Shown: piece by piece, positions 1 through 6,533 of the stretch
Layout: each line of letters starts with the position of its first letter
Numbering within the stretch: position 1 is the stretch's first letter
Assembly: GCA_013002105.1 (NCBI GenBank)
Contig: JABDKS010000553.1
Span: 1-8,029, forward strand
DNA: 8,029 bases
Origin: Pirellulaceae bacterium
GTDB lineage: Bacteria > Planctomycetota > Planctomycetia > Pirellulales > Pirellulaceae
Direction: 5' to 3'
Position numbers and translations under genes: made by a program
The notes under the pieces: generated by a model
Databases searched by the model: none
What the model saw: only the letters and a program-made list of their open reading frames with translations
Told to the model about the DNA's origin: nothing

Positions 1-971
1 TGGGTCTTCTCGCGGTAATAGGGTGCCAGTTCTTCCATGACGGGCCCCAGTTGCGCTGATTCTTCACCGACTTTGACCGCGTTGATCATCATCGATGTGA
101 ACAGACCCGATTCCTCTAGTCCATCGGCCAGTGCACGACCGGCGGCCATGCGATTACGGGCATGCTCGATGGCATCGCGATAGGGTGGTTGGCCCTTGAA
201 CACGTCGGCGACCGTGTTCATGGTTTCCAGCATGGGCACGCCGCTGCGAAGCAGGAGTGCCAAGTTGGAGGCAAAGCGATACATCGAAGCTTGGATGACC
301 AGGTCGCCGACAACGGGTATCGCGACCATGATACTGATCATTCGCCGCATGCCAGGTTCGGTTTTCATCCAGCGTCGAAAGAAGAATGCGAACAAGCCAA
401 CCGCGACAATGCCGTACATTCCGTACGCAGCCACGTAATCGCTGCAGTCGAGTACGAACACGGTGATGCTGGGCAACTCAGCGCCCATCTCGTTAAACAT
501 ATTGCCGAATGTTGGAACCACGAACCACAGCATGACTAGCAGGACCAAAACGGCCACAAATACCAGCACGCATGGATAGATCATCGATCCAATGAATTTG
601 CTGCGTGTTTCGGCCGCTTCGCGAATTTGGCGGTTGAGGTCGACGAGCACTTCGTCCAATTTACCGGTCGCTTCGCCCGTTGCGATCATGGCGACCCAGT
701 GCAGGGGAAACATGTCGCCCGCAGAATCTTCGATTGCGACGTGCAAACTGACCCCGGAAGCGACGCGCTCGCCGGCTTCCTCCATTTTCTCTTGCAACAG
801 CGTGCTCTGATTCTGCTCGGCTGCCATTTTCAGGGCGCGCAGCATCGGAGTTCCGGACGCTAACAGCGATCCGAACTGTTGAAAAAAGGTCATCTTGTCG
901 TCCAACGTCACACGACGATGGCGCTTAGATGCGACACGTGCTCGTGCGAGGAACCAGGATTCAAGAGACAT
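1..971 (-). CDS. gspF: GspF/PilC-type inner-membrane platform protein (3' end off window)
   Basis: This polytopic inner-membrane protein is the platform on which the assembly ATPase acts to add pilin subunits to a type II secretion/type IV pilus filament. I translated 323 residues from ATG 971; the frame stays open to the left edge, so the C-terminus is missing (the family is usually about 400 aa). Two T2SSF domains are visible. The first, about residues 25-150, has FGSLLASGTPMLRAL and ATGEATGKLDEVL. The second, from about 228, has YRFASNLALLLRSGVPMLET and VGEESAQL. Membrane segments lie at about 129-153 and 181-199; a third is expected beyond the edge. The N-terminus is short: the usual cytosolic extension before the first domain is nearly absent. 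The gene starts 75 bp after the ATPase stop, with no Shine-Dalgarno. The family call is secure; secretion versus pilus use is not settled. Confidence 0.93.
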   Translation of the reverse strand, partial: MSLESWFLARARVASKRHRRVTLDDKMTFFQQFGSLLASGTPMLRALKMAAEQNQSTLLQEKMEEAGERVASGVSLHVAIEDSAGDMFPLHWVAMIATGEATGKLDEVLVDLNRQIREAAETRSKFIGSMIYPCVLVFVAVLVLLVMLWFVVPTFGNMFNEMGAELPSITVFVLDCSDYVAAYGMYGIVAVGLFAFFFRRWMKTEPGMRRMISIMVAIPVVGDLVIQASMYRFASNLALLLRSGVPMLETMNTVADVFKGQPPYRDAIEHARNRMAAGRALADGLEESGLFTSMMINAVKVGEESAQLGPVMEELAPYYREKT

Positions 972-1046
972 AAGATAAAAGGGTGCTGGAGGTTGGTAGG
1001 GTTGGAGTGGACTGGGTGATGAACTGCGTCACCTGGATTGGATGGT

Positions 1047-2807
1047 TTAGTGGTCGACACAAATGCTCAAGGCTTCTTCGAGACTGGTATCGCCTGTAAC
1101 GACGCGTGCCAATGCGCTTTGTGCCAGCAGGCTCATGCCGTCGGCGACGGCTGCTTTCTGCATATCGCCGACCGAGGCGCGAGCTTGGATCATGTCGCGC
1201 AGCACTTGGTTGATTCGAATAATCTCGAATACAGCCAATCGCCCTCGGTATCCCGTGTCGCGGCAGCGACTGCAACCATTAGCGCGGAACGCAACCGTTT
1301 CGGCGGGAATGTTGTATCGGTCGATGGATTCTTGATCCAACTGGTACGGCTCTTTGCATTCGTCACACAGGCGGCGTAGCAATCGCTGGGCAACCAAGAG
1401 TCGAATGGTGCTGGAGAGCAAGAAAGGCTCGATCCCCATATCCATCAGCCGAGTTACGCTGCTGAGTGCGTCGTTTGTGTGCAAAGTGGAGAATACGAAG
1501 TGACCGGTCAGGGCAGCACGCATGCAGATGTCGGCCGTCTCATTGTCTCGAACTTCCCCCACCATGATGACGTCGGGGTCTTGTCGCAAAAACGATCGCA
1601 AGGCGCTGGAGAACGTCAGTCCGACCTTGTTTCGCGTCTGCACCTGATTGATGCCACTGAATTTGAATTCGACCGGGTCTTCGACCGTGCAAATATTGGT
1701 CTCGTTGTCGTTGAGTGCATTCAGGCAGGAGTAAAGGGTCGTACTCTTTCCGCTACCGGTTGGGCCGGTGACCAACATCAGTCCGTGTGGGCTGCGAATC
1801 GCTTCGGTCAAGTCACGGTATTGACGTTCGTCCAGTCCCAGCATGCCCAGGTTGTGGGGTAGTGAGTCTTTATCCAAGACCCGCATCACGACCTTCTCGC
1901 CAAAGACGGTCGGACAGGTATTGACCCGCATGTCGACACGGTGATCGCCACTGCGAAGACCGATTGCACCATCTTGTGGCAATCGCTTTTCGGCGATGTC
2001 CATTTTGCTGAGCACTTTTAGACGACTGATTACTGCATTGAGCAGCTGCATCGGCGGCGGATTGATTTCGGCCAGCACGCCATCGACGCGCAGCCGGACG
2101 CGACATGCGTCTTCGTACGGCTCGATGTGAATATCGCTGGCACCGGTTTGCAATGCCTGCTCAAAAATTCCGTTGACGTAACGGATAATTCGTCCATCGC
2201 GTCCCGGCGGAGGCGCTTGGTCCAAGTGAACGATTTCACCGGCTTCTTGCGAATCTTCGTCGTCGATATCTTCGGCTTCATCCACTTCTTCGAAGTTGGC
2301 CGATGTCGTCGACGAGATCGCATCGGACCACGACCCTTCTTCGTACAAAACATTTAACAGTCGTTCGATCACCGATAGTGGCGCGAACAGCGGTCGCATT
2401 TGACGACCAGTCAGCAGTTTGACTTCGTCGGCCAATAGCAGTGAGTCGGGTGAGAATACGGCGACTTCGAGTGTCGAGCCATCGTCGCTGAGTGGTGCGA
2501 TCAGGTGATCACGGCATAATCGACTGGGCAGGACGCTGGCGATTTCCGGGGCGACCGGTGGTGGACTATCCGCCGGCGGATCGAATACCGGCATTAAGTA
2601 GTGACCTGCATAGGCGGCCGCTATCTGACGCTCGTCGGCGAGACCGCAGCGAATGATCGATTCCTCGATCGTCACATCGTCTTTCATCGGCGAATTCCAC
2701 AGCTCGACCAATTGCTCTGGGTCGAGCTGGTTGATCGTGTTGAGAAGACGGATGATCAGAGGCTGGTGATCACGGCCGTTTTTGATAGCTGGAAGCGTAT
2801 TTGCCAT
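1047..2807 (-). CDS. gspE: GspE/PilB-family type II secretion / pilus assembly ATPase
   Basis: This cytoplasmic hexameric ATPase powers pseudopilus or pilus extension by pushing on the GspF platform. It has 586 residues, a normal length. An N-terminal GspE/MshE-type domain covers about 45-155. An acidic linker at about 173-191 joins it to the ATPase core. The core has ASDIHIEP (223-230), Walker A GPTGSGKS (348-355), an Asp box around VEDPVEF (375-381), Walker B IMVGEVRD (414-421) and a His box TGHFVFSTLHTN (434-445). A zinc-type tetracysteine follows, CxxC at 481/484 and CxxC at 512/515. This is typical of GspE/PilB assembly ATPases; PilT retraction ATPases normally lack it. All catalytic elements are intact. 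ATG 2807 has no clear Shine-Dalgarno. It lies 51 bp after the PilP/GspC-like gene and just before gspF, in one transcription direction. Confidence 0.97.
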   Translation of the reverse strand: MANTLPAIKNGRDHQPLIIRLLNTINQLDPEQLVELWNSPMKDDVTIEESIIRCGLADERQIAAAYAGHYLMPVFDPPADSPPPVAPEIASVLPSRLCRDHLIAPLSDDGSTLEVAVFSPDSLLLADEVKLLTGRQMRPLFAPLSVIERLLNVLYEEGSWSDAISSTTSANFEEVDEAEDIDDEDSQEAGEIVHLDQAPPPGRDGRIIRYVNGIFEQALQTGASDIHIEPYEDACRVRLRVDGVLAEINPPPMQLLNAVISRLKVLSKMDIAEKRLPQDGAIGLRSGDHRVDMRVNTCPTVFGEKVVMRVLDKDSLPHNLGMLGLDERQYRDLTEAIRSPHGLMLVTGPTGSGKSTTLYSCLNALNDNETNICTVEDPVEFKFSGINQVQTRNKVGLTFSSALRSFLRQDPDVIMVGEVRDNETADICMRAALTGHFVFSTLHTNDALSSVTRLMDMGIEPFLLSSTIRLLVAQRLLRRLCDECKEPYQLDQESIDRYNIPAETVAFRANGCSRCRDTGYRGRLAVFEIIRINQVLRDMIQARASVGDMQKAAVADGMSLLAQSALARVVTGDTSLEEALSICVDH

Positions 2808-2858
2808 GGTACGTTCTTTGGCTTTTTTAAAAACAAAATGTGTATTGCGGATTCGCCG

Positions 2859-3494
2859 TTACGCTTGGGGAGCGACGCCGGGTAAATCGATTGGCGGCGG
2901 CGGTGGTATCTTGGATGTTTCGCCGGGCGTCTCCACCGTGACGGGTGTGGTGGAGTCAACCGATGGGGGAGTGCTTGGGGCGGTAGTCTTGGTGCCGTGT
3001 GTTTGCGATCCAAACGGTTTTGGACGCAGCGTGACGAAAGTTTCCTCGCTGCGAACGACCAGGTGATCGTTGCTAACCGAAACGATTTCGCATCTCAGTT
3101 GTTTGGAGTCACTCGTAAACACCACGTCTCCGGGTAGTCGCGGTTTTCCATTGACGACCGCCCACTGTTTGCCGCCAAAGGACGCGATGCCAGAGATGCG
3201 AAGTCCGGTCTCGATGTCATTTGGATCGGGTCCAGCGGGTTTGGTCGACTCGACCAACCTGCCAGTTTCCGGTTCGACTTCCATTGATTCGTCCGCAACC
3301 AGCACGGCGCGAAACGGATCAGTCAGATCGGTCGGCTCTGGCGGTGGTTCGATATCGGATACCTTCCAACGAACCGCCTTGGCATTGACCAAGTCGTCGC
3401 CCAGATCCAGTGGGCTGGCCGGCGGCCAGCCAAGGTAGAGTGCAAGGCCGAGTACAATTGCAGGGGGGCCGAAGCGTTCAATAGTCGGGTTCAT
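2859..3494 (-). CDS. PilP/GspC-like periplasmic linker protein (divergent)
   Basis: This is a 211-residue bitopic protein with a short cytosolic N-terminus, one hydrophobic segment at about 10-27 and a periplasmic remainder. A DPFR motif at 59-62 resembles the conserved DPF of PilP/GspC proteins. Residues 97-157 look like a small beta domain of the HR/PilP type, with LRISGIASFGGKQWAVVNGK, then RLPGDVV, and strands ending in VVRSEETFVTL. In known systems this domain contacts the secretin N0 domain. The tail from about 160 is rich in Pro, Thr and Ser and probably unstructured, ending in a run of five prolines. The ATG overlaps the stop of the PilO-like gene (ATGA), indicating translational coupling. 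The assignment rests on topology, motif and gene order, not on clear overall similarity. It could equally be called GspC-like or PilP-like. Confidence 0.7.
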   Translation of the reverse strand: MNPTIERFGPPAIVLGLALYLGWPPASPLDLGDDLVNAKAVRWKVSDIEPPPEPTDLTDPFRAVLVADESMEVEPETGRLVESTKPAGPDPNDIETGLRISGIASFGGKQWAVVNGKPRLPGDVVFTSDSKQLRCEIVSVSNDHLVVRSEETFVTLRPKPFGSQTHGTKTTAPSTPPSVDSTTPVTVETPGETSKIPPPPPIDLPGVAPQA

Positions 3495-4033
3495 GCTTGG
3501 TCCCTCAAAACGCGAAGCGATAATTGCATCGTTGGTGTCGACTGGTTGCGCTCCGGCGGCGTCACGACGATGTTCTCGACGCGAATCAGGTATTGGCCCG
3601 ATTCGAGTGCGTGCAGCAGTGCGGTCAAATCCTGAAAGGACCCGCTGACGTCGATATTGACGCGGACGGTTTTGATCGGACCCAGTCGCGTCGGTGCTTC
3701 GGCATCGATTCGCTGCAGGTCGACGGATTGCTGACGGACCAAGTCGATCAAGTGCGACGTGACCACGTCATTGCTGTCGCCTCGCATGATGCCTGGTTCA
3801 ACATTTTCCAGGTGTGATCGAAGCAACACGACTTCTTCGGCGGTTTTGGACGTGCCTCGGATCTGTTCCAGTTCGCGTTTGCTCTGTTTGATCCTGCCGT
3901 GCAACGGTTCGCTGATGGCAAAAAACATCACCACCAGCGTGACGCCGGCGACGGCGACGCGCATGCGAAACGGATCCCGCAATTGCGTTGTGATTTGTTC
4001 CAGTTCGGATCGCCAATCTTTTTTGTCAGTCAT
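3491..4033 (-). CDS. PilO/GspM-like inner-membrane assembly protein
   Basis: This is a 180-residue bitopic protein with a charged cytosolic N-terminus (1-25), one membrane helix at about 26-42 and a predicted coiled coil at about 45-78 (HGRIKQSKRELEQIRG and onward). A C-terminal ferredoxin-like domain covers about 88-178, with DLVRQQSVDLQRID, VRVNIDVSGSFQDLTALLHALE and IRVENIVV. This architecture is that of PilO and GspM, which pair with PilN/GspL in the periplasm to form the inner-membrane alignment complex. The neighbours support it: a PilM/N-like gene 45 bp upstream and a PilP/GspC-like gene overlapping the stop by 4 bp. The phrase GSFQDLTALLHALE resembles the PilO family pattern for binding of partner subunits. 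ATG 4033 has no Shine-Dalgarno at normal spacing. Confidence 0.8.
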   Translation of the reverse strand: MTDKKDWRSELEQITTQLRDPFRMRVAVAGVTLVVMFFAISEPLHGRIKQSKRELEQIRGTSKTAEEVVLLRSHLENVEPGIMRGDSNDVVTSHLIDLVRQQSVDLQRIDAEAPTRLGPIKTVRVNIDVSGSFQDLTALLHALESGQYLIRVENIVVTPPERNQSTPTMQLSLRVLRDQA

Positions 4034-4078
4034 TGGATGTCGCGAAGTCCTTGCAGCACTGGGATGGTGCTAATCGGA

Positions 4079-5554
4079 TTACAGCGCCCCCTTGGAATCA
4101 TTGGTCAGGATGATGGAGAACTCGGCACCGGCGACACCGGTTTCGCTGGAGCGTGTACGACGGATGTCACTCAGTTCGACACTACCGAAGTGACTTGACA
4201 CGCTGGTGATGCGGTGAATCGAATCGGCCAATGTGTCCAACGACGATGGCATCGCACCGTCGTCGTCCAGTGCCGTTTCGGCTTGGAGAACCAAGGTGGT
4301 TGGAGACACCTTGACTTGCTTTTTGCGTTTCGTGGTCATCGCAGCGGTCCCTCGGATCCCCGTCAGTCGCATGCCCTGGGGCATGACGTGGGCGATATCG
4401 CCAAGCAGGGTGCTCCAATGCACACGCTTATCCAGGAACTGACTCAGGGCTGCCGCTCGAGCATTCAGCTGGTCTTTTTCCGGTTTTGGATTGGCACCGT
4501 CAGCGACCATCATTGGCGCGCTCGCCAGAACGGCCACTTTCTGATCGTCCAATGCCCCCAGTCGCAGCCACATCACAGTGGCCAAGGCACACGCGGTCGC
4601 GGCGTAGACAAGGATTTCCTTGTACGGAACCACACGCCGCAGTTGGAGTGGATCGCGATGTTGACGGACGAAGTCGAATCCGTCGTCGTCATCGTTCAGG
4701 AATTTGTCGACCAAACCCTGTGCGACATCTTGTGCCGCAAGCGTGGGTGTTTCGACCCAACGAAAGTCGCTATGTAAATTTGCTTCGAGCCATTGTTGAT
4801 CGATCAACGCGTGCAATTCACGTCGGCCGTGGATGACAACGTTGTCGGGAGTGCGATCGACTCCGCAAGCGGTACCGGCGGCTTCCAAAGATCGGATGGC
4901 TGATACGATGCCGGTCGCTTCGTCGCCATGAGGCAACGGCAGGTTCTGCCAGTAGATTGGACGTGTACCACGGCTCATCACCGCCAGTAAATTCTGCTCG
5001 CCCAGCATCACGCGTGTGGTCAGACTACTACGACGGTCACGGCCTTCGCACTCTGGCGCGATGCTGATCAGGCAAGCTGCGGCCGGTTCGAGACGTTGCA
5101 GTAGGTGGCCAGTTGCAGCCACGCACTCGCGAATCCTCTCGATCCGGTCGATCGGTGCGGCAACAATGCCGGCGACCGAACGACGATCGGGTTGCCAATT
5201 GATGACATCGATCGCCATTTGGTCCAAACGCGTCGCACTGCTACGTAAAGATTCACGCAACAGCACACGGGGCGACGCGTTCGCAGCACCCGACGCAGTC
5301 GGACGTGTTGCGAAATAGCATTCGTCGGTTGGGATGGCCGCGACAAGCGGCAAGGGGGTGGAACCAGCACCCAATGCGCCCAGCAATTCGCGCAGTGCGG
5401 TGTCGATGTCACCGTCGACAATGGTGACGGTCGCACGCTGATAGCGCACGGTGCCGAACATCGTCTGGGAAGCTCGACAGCCATCGAGCTGGTCTCGGCC
5501 GAACATGACACCAATGGCGTCGGTGTTCGCGCGCGGATCGCTGTTGGTCGTCAT
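4079..5554 (-). CDS. GspL-like protein: PilM-like actin-fold domain joined to a PilN-like domain
   Basis: This is probably the cytoplasmic-to-periplasmic arm of the assembly platform, linking the ATPase to the PilO/GspM-like partner. Numbering is from the longer alternative ATG at 5581 (500 aa). Residues 20-300 look like a diverged actin-like domain of the PilM/GspL-cyto type, with alternating strands such as DAIGVMFG, LVAAIPTDECYF, ATRPIYW-like strands and VVIHGRREL. No clear phosphate-binding loops are seen. One membrane helix lies at about 322-343 (EILVYAATACALATVMWLRL). A periplasmic PilN-like part follows, with VHWSTLLGDIAHVMPQGMRL (387-406) and terminal strands around FGSVELSDIRR. I prefer ATG 5554: a weak GGTGG lies 10 nt upstream, while the ATG at 5581 has no Shine-Dalgarno and a hairpin just before it. 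The shorter form has 491 aa. The assignment rests on architecture and gene order. Confidence 0.75.
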   Translation of the reverse strand: MTTNSDPRANTDAIGVMFGRDQLDGCRASQTMFGTVRYQRATVTIVDGDIDTALRELLGALGAGSTPLPLVAAIPTDECYFATRPTASGAANASPRVLLRESLRSSATRLDQMAIDVINWQPDRRSVAGIVAAPIDRIERIRECVAATGHLLQRLEPAAACLISIAPECEGRDRRSSLTTRVMLGEQNLLAVMSRGTRPIYWQNLPLPHGDEATGIVSAIRSLEAAGTACGVDRTPDNVVIHGRRELHALIDQQWLEANLHSDFRWVETPTLAAQDVAQGLVDKFLNDDDDGFDFVRQHRDPLQLRRVVPYKEILVYAATACALATVMWLRLGALDDQKVAVLASAPMMVADGANPKPEKDQLNARAAALSQFLDKRVHWSTLLGDIAHVMPQGMRLTGIRGTAAMTTKRKKQVKVSPTTLVLQAETALDDDGAMPSSLDTLADSIHRITSVSSHFGSVELSDIRRTRSSETGVAGAEFSIILTNDSKGAL

Positions 5555-5584
5555 TGTGAAGAACCCACCCGTTGTGTCCATCGT

Positions 5585-5599
5585 CGTTGATACTCAACG
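5585..5599 (-). promoter_or_regulatory. Small hairpin immediately upstream of the alternative GspL-like start
   Basis: A perfect 6-bp inverted repeat, CGTTGA and TCAACG with a 3-nt loop, ends 3 nt before the ATG at 5581 on the minus strand. It would occupy the ribosome-binding position of that ATG. It therefore argues for initiation at 5554 or for low translation from 5581. The stem is short, so a functional role is not established. Confidence 0.35.
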
Positions 5600-5632
5600 C
5601 AGAGTGGACGGATTGTGCTTGTATAAAGGAAA

Positions 5633-5660
5633 CGGTCCGCTTTGATTTCAAAGCGGACCG
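5633..5660 (-). terminator. Rho-independent terminator downstream of the pilin gene
   Basis: A perfect 12-bp inverted repeat, CGGTCCGCTTTG and CAAAGCGGACCG, encloses a 4-nt loop. On the minus strand the stem is followed directly by TTTCCTTTATAC, a T-rich tail. On the plus strand it is followed by CCCCAGG, so only minus-strand termination is expected. It lies about 110 bp after the pilin stop and about 80 bp before the GspL-like start. It would end or attenuate pilin transcripts before the assembly genes. Confidence 0.85.
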
Positions 5661-5685
5661 CCCCAGGACAGAACATCTGTGCTGC

Positions 5686-5703
5686 GGCGGTTTACTCACC
5701 GCC
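5686..5703 (-). other. GC-rich stem-loop between pilin stop and terminator
   Basis: A 6-bp inverted repeat, GGCGGT and ACCGCC, encloses a 6-nt loop in the 3' untranslated region of the pilin. No T-tract follows on either strand, so it is not a terminator on its own. It could stabilise the 3' end of the pilin message together with the stronger hairpin at 5633-5660. That role is inferred. Confidence 0.4.
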
Positions 5704-5768
5704 TCTGCCAGGCAACCTTGGGAACAGGCCCCAATGGGTTACCGGCTTTTGTTGATTGACCTAAGCGA

Positions 5769-6209
5769 TTAGGTGCTTTGTGGATTGATCTCGGCGTCGA
5801 TCGTACTGTTGACCGCGTCGTAGCCTTCTTCGTTGAAAGTCACCGTGTATGGGCCGTAACCACTGCTGGCACCGCTACGGGTGAGAGTCAGCGTCCAAGA
5901 ATCTTCCAAGCTGCCCGATGAACCGGCTGCTGCCGCGCCAACGGAGAAGTAAGTTGGAGGTGTTTGCGACATGTCCAGCTGCGTCAAGTCAGCGGCATAG
6001 GTGCCTTGTCGAGCTTGGAATCGCTCCTGAGCAGCACGAACGCTGGCCAAGTACTTGAATGATTCAGCTGCTTTACTGCGCTCGACACTTTGCAACAGGC
6101 GCGGTACGCCGAAAGCTGCCAATACTCCGATGATGATCACAACAACGGAGAGTTCGACAAGCGAGAATCCCTTGCGGGCACGTACTGGGGTGATCGTTGT
6201 GCTAGCCAC
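5769..6209 (-). CDS. Type IV prepilin / pseudopilin (main filament subunit candidate)
   Basis: This 146-residue protein is the likely structural subunit. It is inserted in the inner membrane, cleaved and N-methylated by a prepilin peptidase, then polymerised. The class III signal is clear: a basic 14-residue leader ending in RARKG, cleavage after Gly14, then FSLVELSVVVIIIGVLAAFG with Phe at +1 and Glu at +5. The hydrophobic helix continues amphipathically to about residue 66. A small globular domain follows, with Gly/Ala/Ser-rich 91-100 and strands DSWTLTLTR and GPYTVTFNEEGYD. There are no cysteines, so no disulfide loop, and the calcium-site pattern of classical GspG is not evident. I chose GTG 6209 because GGGAGG lies 7 nt upstream. 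An in-frame TTG at 6224 would start inside that site. As the first gene of the block with its own terminator, it is probably the abundant subunit. Confidence 0.9.
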   Translation of the reverse strand: MASTTITPVRARKGFSLVELSVVVIIIGVLAAFGVPRLLQSVERSKAAESFKYLASVRAAQERFQARQGTYAADLTQLDMSQTPPTYFSVGAAAAGSSGSLEDSWTLTLTRSGASSGYGPYTVTFNEEGYDAVNSTIDAEINPQST

Positions 6210-6216
6210 GATAGGG

Positions 6217-6222
6217 CCTCCC
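6217..6222 (-). promoter_or_regulatory. Strong Shine-Dalgarno of the pilin gene
   Basis: GGGAGG on the minus strand lies 7 nt before the GTG at 6209 and decides the start. It is one of only two strong Shine-Dalgarno sites in the window. The assembly genes downstream have weak or none, which fits high pilin expression. Confidence 0.8.
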
Positions 6223-6265
6223 AAAAGTTCTGTTATGGACTGAGGGTTATTTAAAGGTTCATGGC

Positions 6266-6300
6266 ATCACTAGGCGTTGCTCAGTCAACCGTCCGGTGAT
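6266..6300 (-). promoter_or_regulatory. Stem-loop in the pilin upstream region (proximal)
   Basis: ATCAC (6266-6270) pairs with GTGAT (6296-6300). Inside it GTTG (6276-6279) pairs with CAAC (6286-6289) around a 6-nt loop, with internal mismatches between the two stems. It lies about 57-91 bp before the pilin start. The minus-strand TTGAC inside it resembles a -35 box, but no matching -10 lies at 16-18 bp. It could be leader RNA structure or an operator. Confidence 0.35.
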
Positions 6301-6304
6301 GGTC

Positions 6305-6326
6305 GTCCTGCAAACATTTGCGGGAC
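6305..6326. promoter_or_regulatory. Near-perfect inverted repeat in the pilin upstream region
   Basis: GTCCTGCAAA and TTTGCGGGAC form a 10-bp inverted repeat around CA, with a single T-G mismatch. As plus-strand RNA the odd pair is a G-U wobble; as minus-strand RNA it is a C-A mismatch. No T-tract follows on either side, so it is not an intrinsic terminator. Its compact dyad symmetry fits either an operator for a dimeric regulator or a leader hairpin. Confidence 0.45.
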
Positions 6327-6380
6327 ATTGAAGAAGTAAGACACTCCTGGCCCATGTGCCTGCAAAAGGCCGCAACTTTT

Positions 6381-6395
6381 ACCTACTCCCTAGGT
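6381..6395 (-). other. Small hairpin in the pilin upstream region
   Basis: ACCTA and TAGGT pair around a 5-nt loop. On the minus strand the hairpin is preceded by GCAA and followed by AAAAGTTGCGGCC. It belongs to a cluster of stems upstream of the pilin; alone it is weak. Confidence 0.25.
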
Positions 6396-6399
6396 TTGC

Positions 6400-6436
6400 A
6401 CCGGCGTACTTTGACGGTCGTACCAGTTGCGCCGGT
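6400..6436. other. GC-rich inverted repeat (stem with bulge) in the intergenic region
   Basis: ACCGGCG (6400-6406) is the reverse complement of CGCCGGT (6430-6436). The inner TAC (6407-6409) can pair with GTA (6420-6422), which leaves an asymmetric internal bulge. It is one element of the stem-loop cluster. It could form in RNA from either strand. Confidence 0.4.
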
Positions 6437-6450
6437 CGGCGAAGCCTGAC

Positions 6451-6465
6451 GGGCGCCGCACGCCC
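6451..6465. other. GGGCG/CGCCC hairpin
   Basis: A perfect 5-bp GC stem with a 5-nt loop (CCGCA) lies directly between the inverted repeats at 6400-6436 and 6471-6495. On the plus strand it is followed by CCTAGAACG and has no T-tract. Confidence 0.35.
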
Positions 6466-6470
6466 CCTAG

Positions 6471-6495
6471 AACGGGTTTCACGACGACACCCGTT
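6471..6495. other. AACGGGT/ACCCGTT inverted repeat
   Basis: A perfect 7-bp inverted repeat has an 11-nt loop. The flanking CTA (6467-6469) and TAG (6499-6501) could extend it after a short internal mismatch. It is followed by TTGATAG on the plus strand, which is too poor in T for a good terminator. It is adjacent to the 6451-6465 hairpin. Confidence 0.4.
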
Positions 6496-6515
6496 TGATA
6501 GCAATCTGGATCGGC

Positions 6516-6533
6516 TCAGCGCCAGAGGGCTGA
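6516..6533. other. TCAGC/GCTGA hairpin
   Basis: A 5-bp stem with an 8-nt loop. An alternative pairing GCC/GGC with a 4-nt AGAG loop is possible inside it. It is the distal member of the stem-loop series upstream of the pilin. Confidence 0.3.

Noticed and set aside
162..863. Plus-strand open frames at 162-539 and 592-863
   Set aside because: They lie antisense to the well-supported gspF gene, show no recognisable domains and lack Shine-Dalgarno sites. Similar antisense frames over the other genes were dismissed for the same reason.
1015..1033. GGTGA/TCACC hairpin between the ATPase and platform genes as a terminator
   Set aside because: The 5-bp stem with a 9-nt loop has no T-tract on the minus strand, and the two genes are expected to be cotranscribed.
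6207..6224. TTG at 6224 as the pilin start
   Set aside because: It lies inside the GGGAGG that serves GTG 6209. Initiating there would leave no ribosome-binding site and an atypically extended leader.
6369..6402. Possible c-di-GMP-I (GEMM) riboswitch on the minus strand upstream of the pilin
   Set aside because: GCAAACC (6393-6399) followed by a small hairpin and a GTTGCGGCC segment recalls part of GEMM. But the hairpin loop is not a clean GNRA, the GACGCAAAGCC segment is not matched, and I cannot place the tetraloop receptor. A covariance-model search against Rfam RF01051 would decide.
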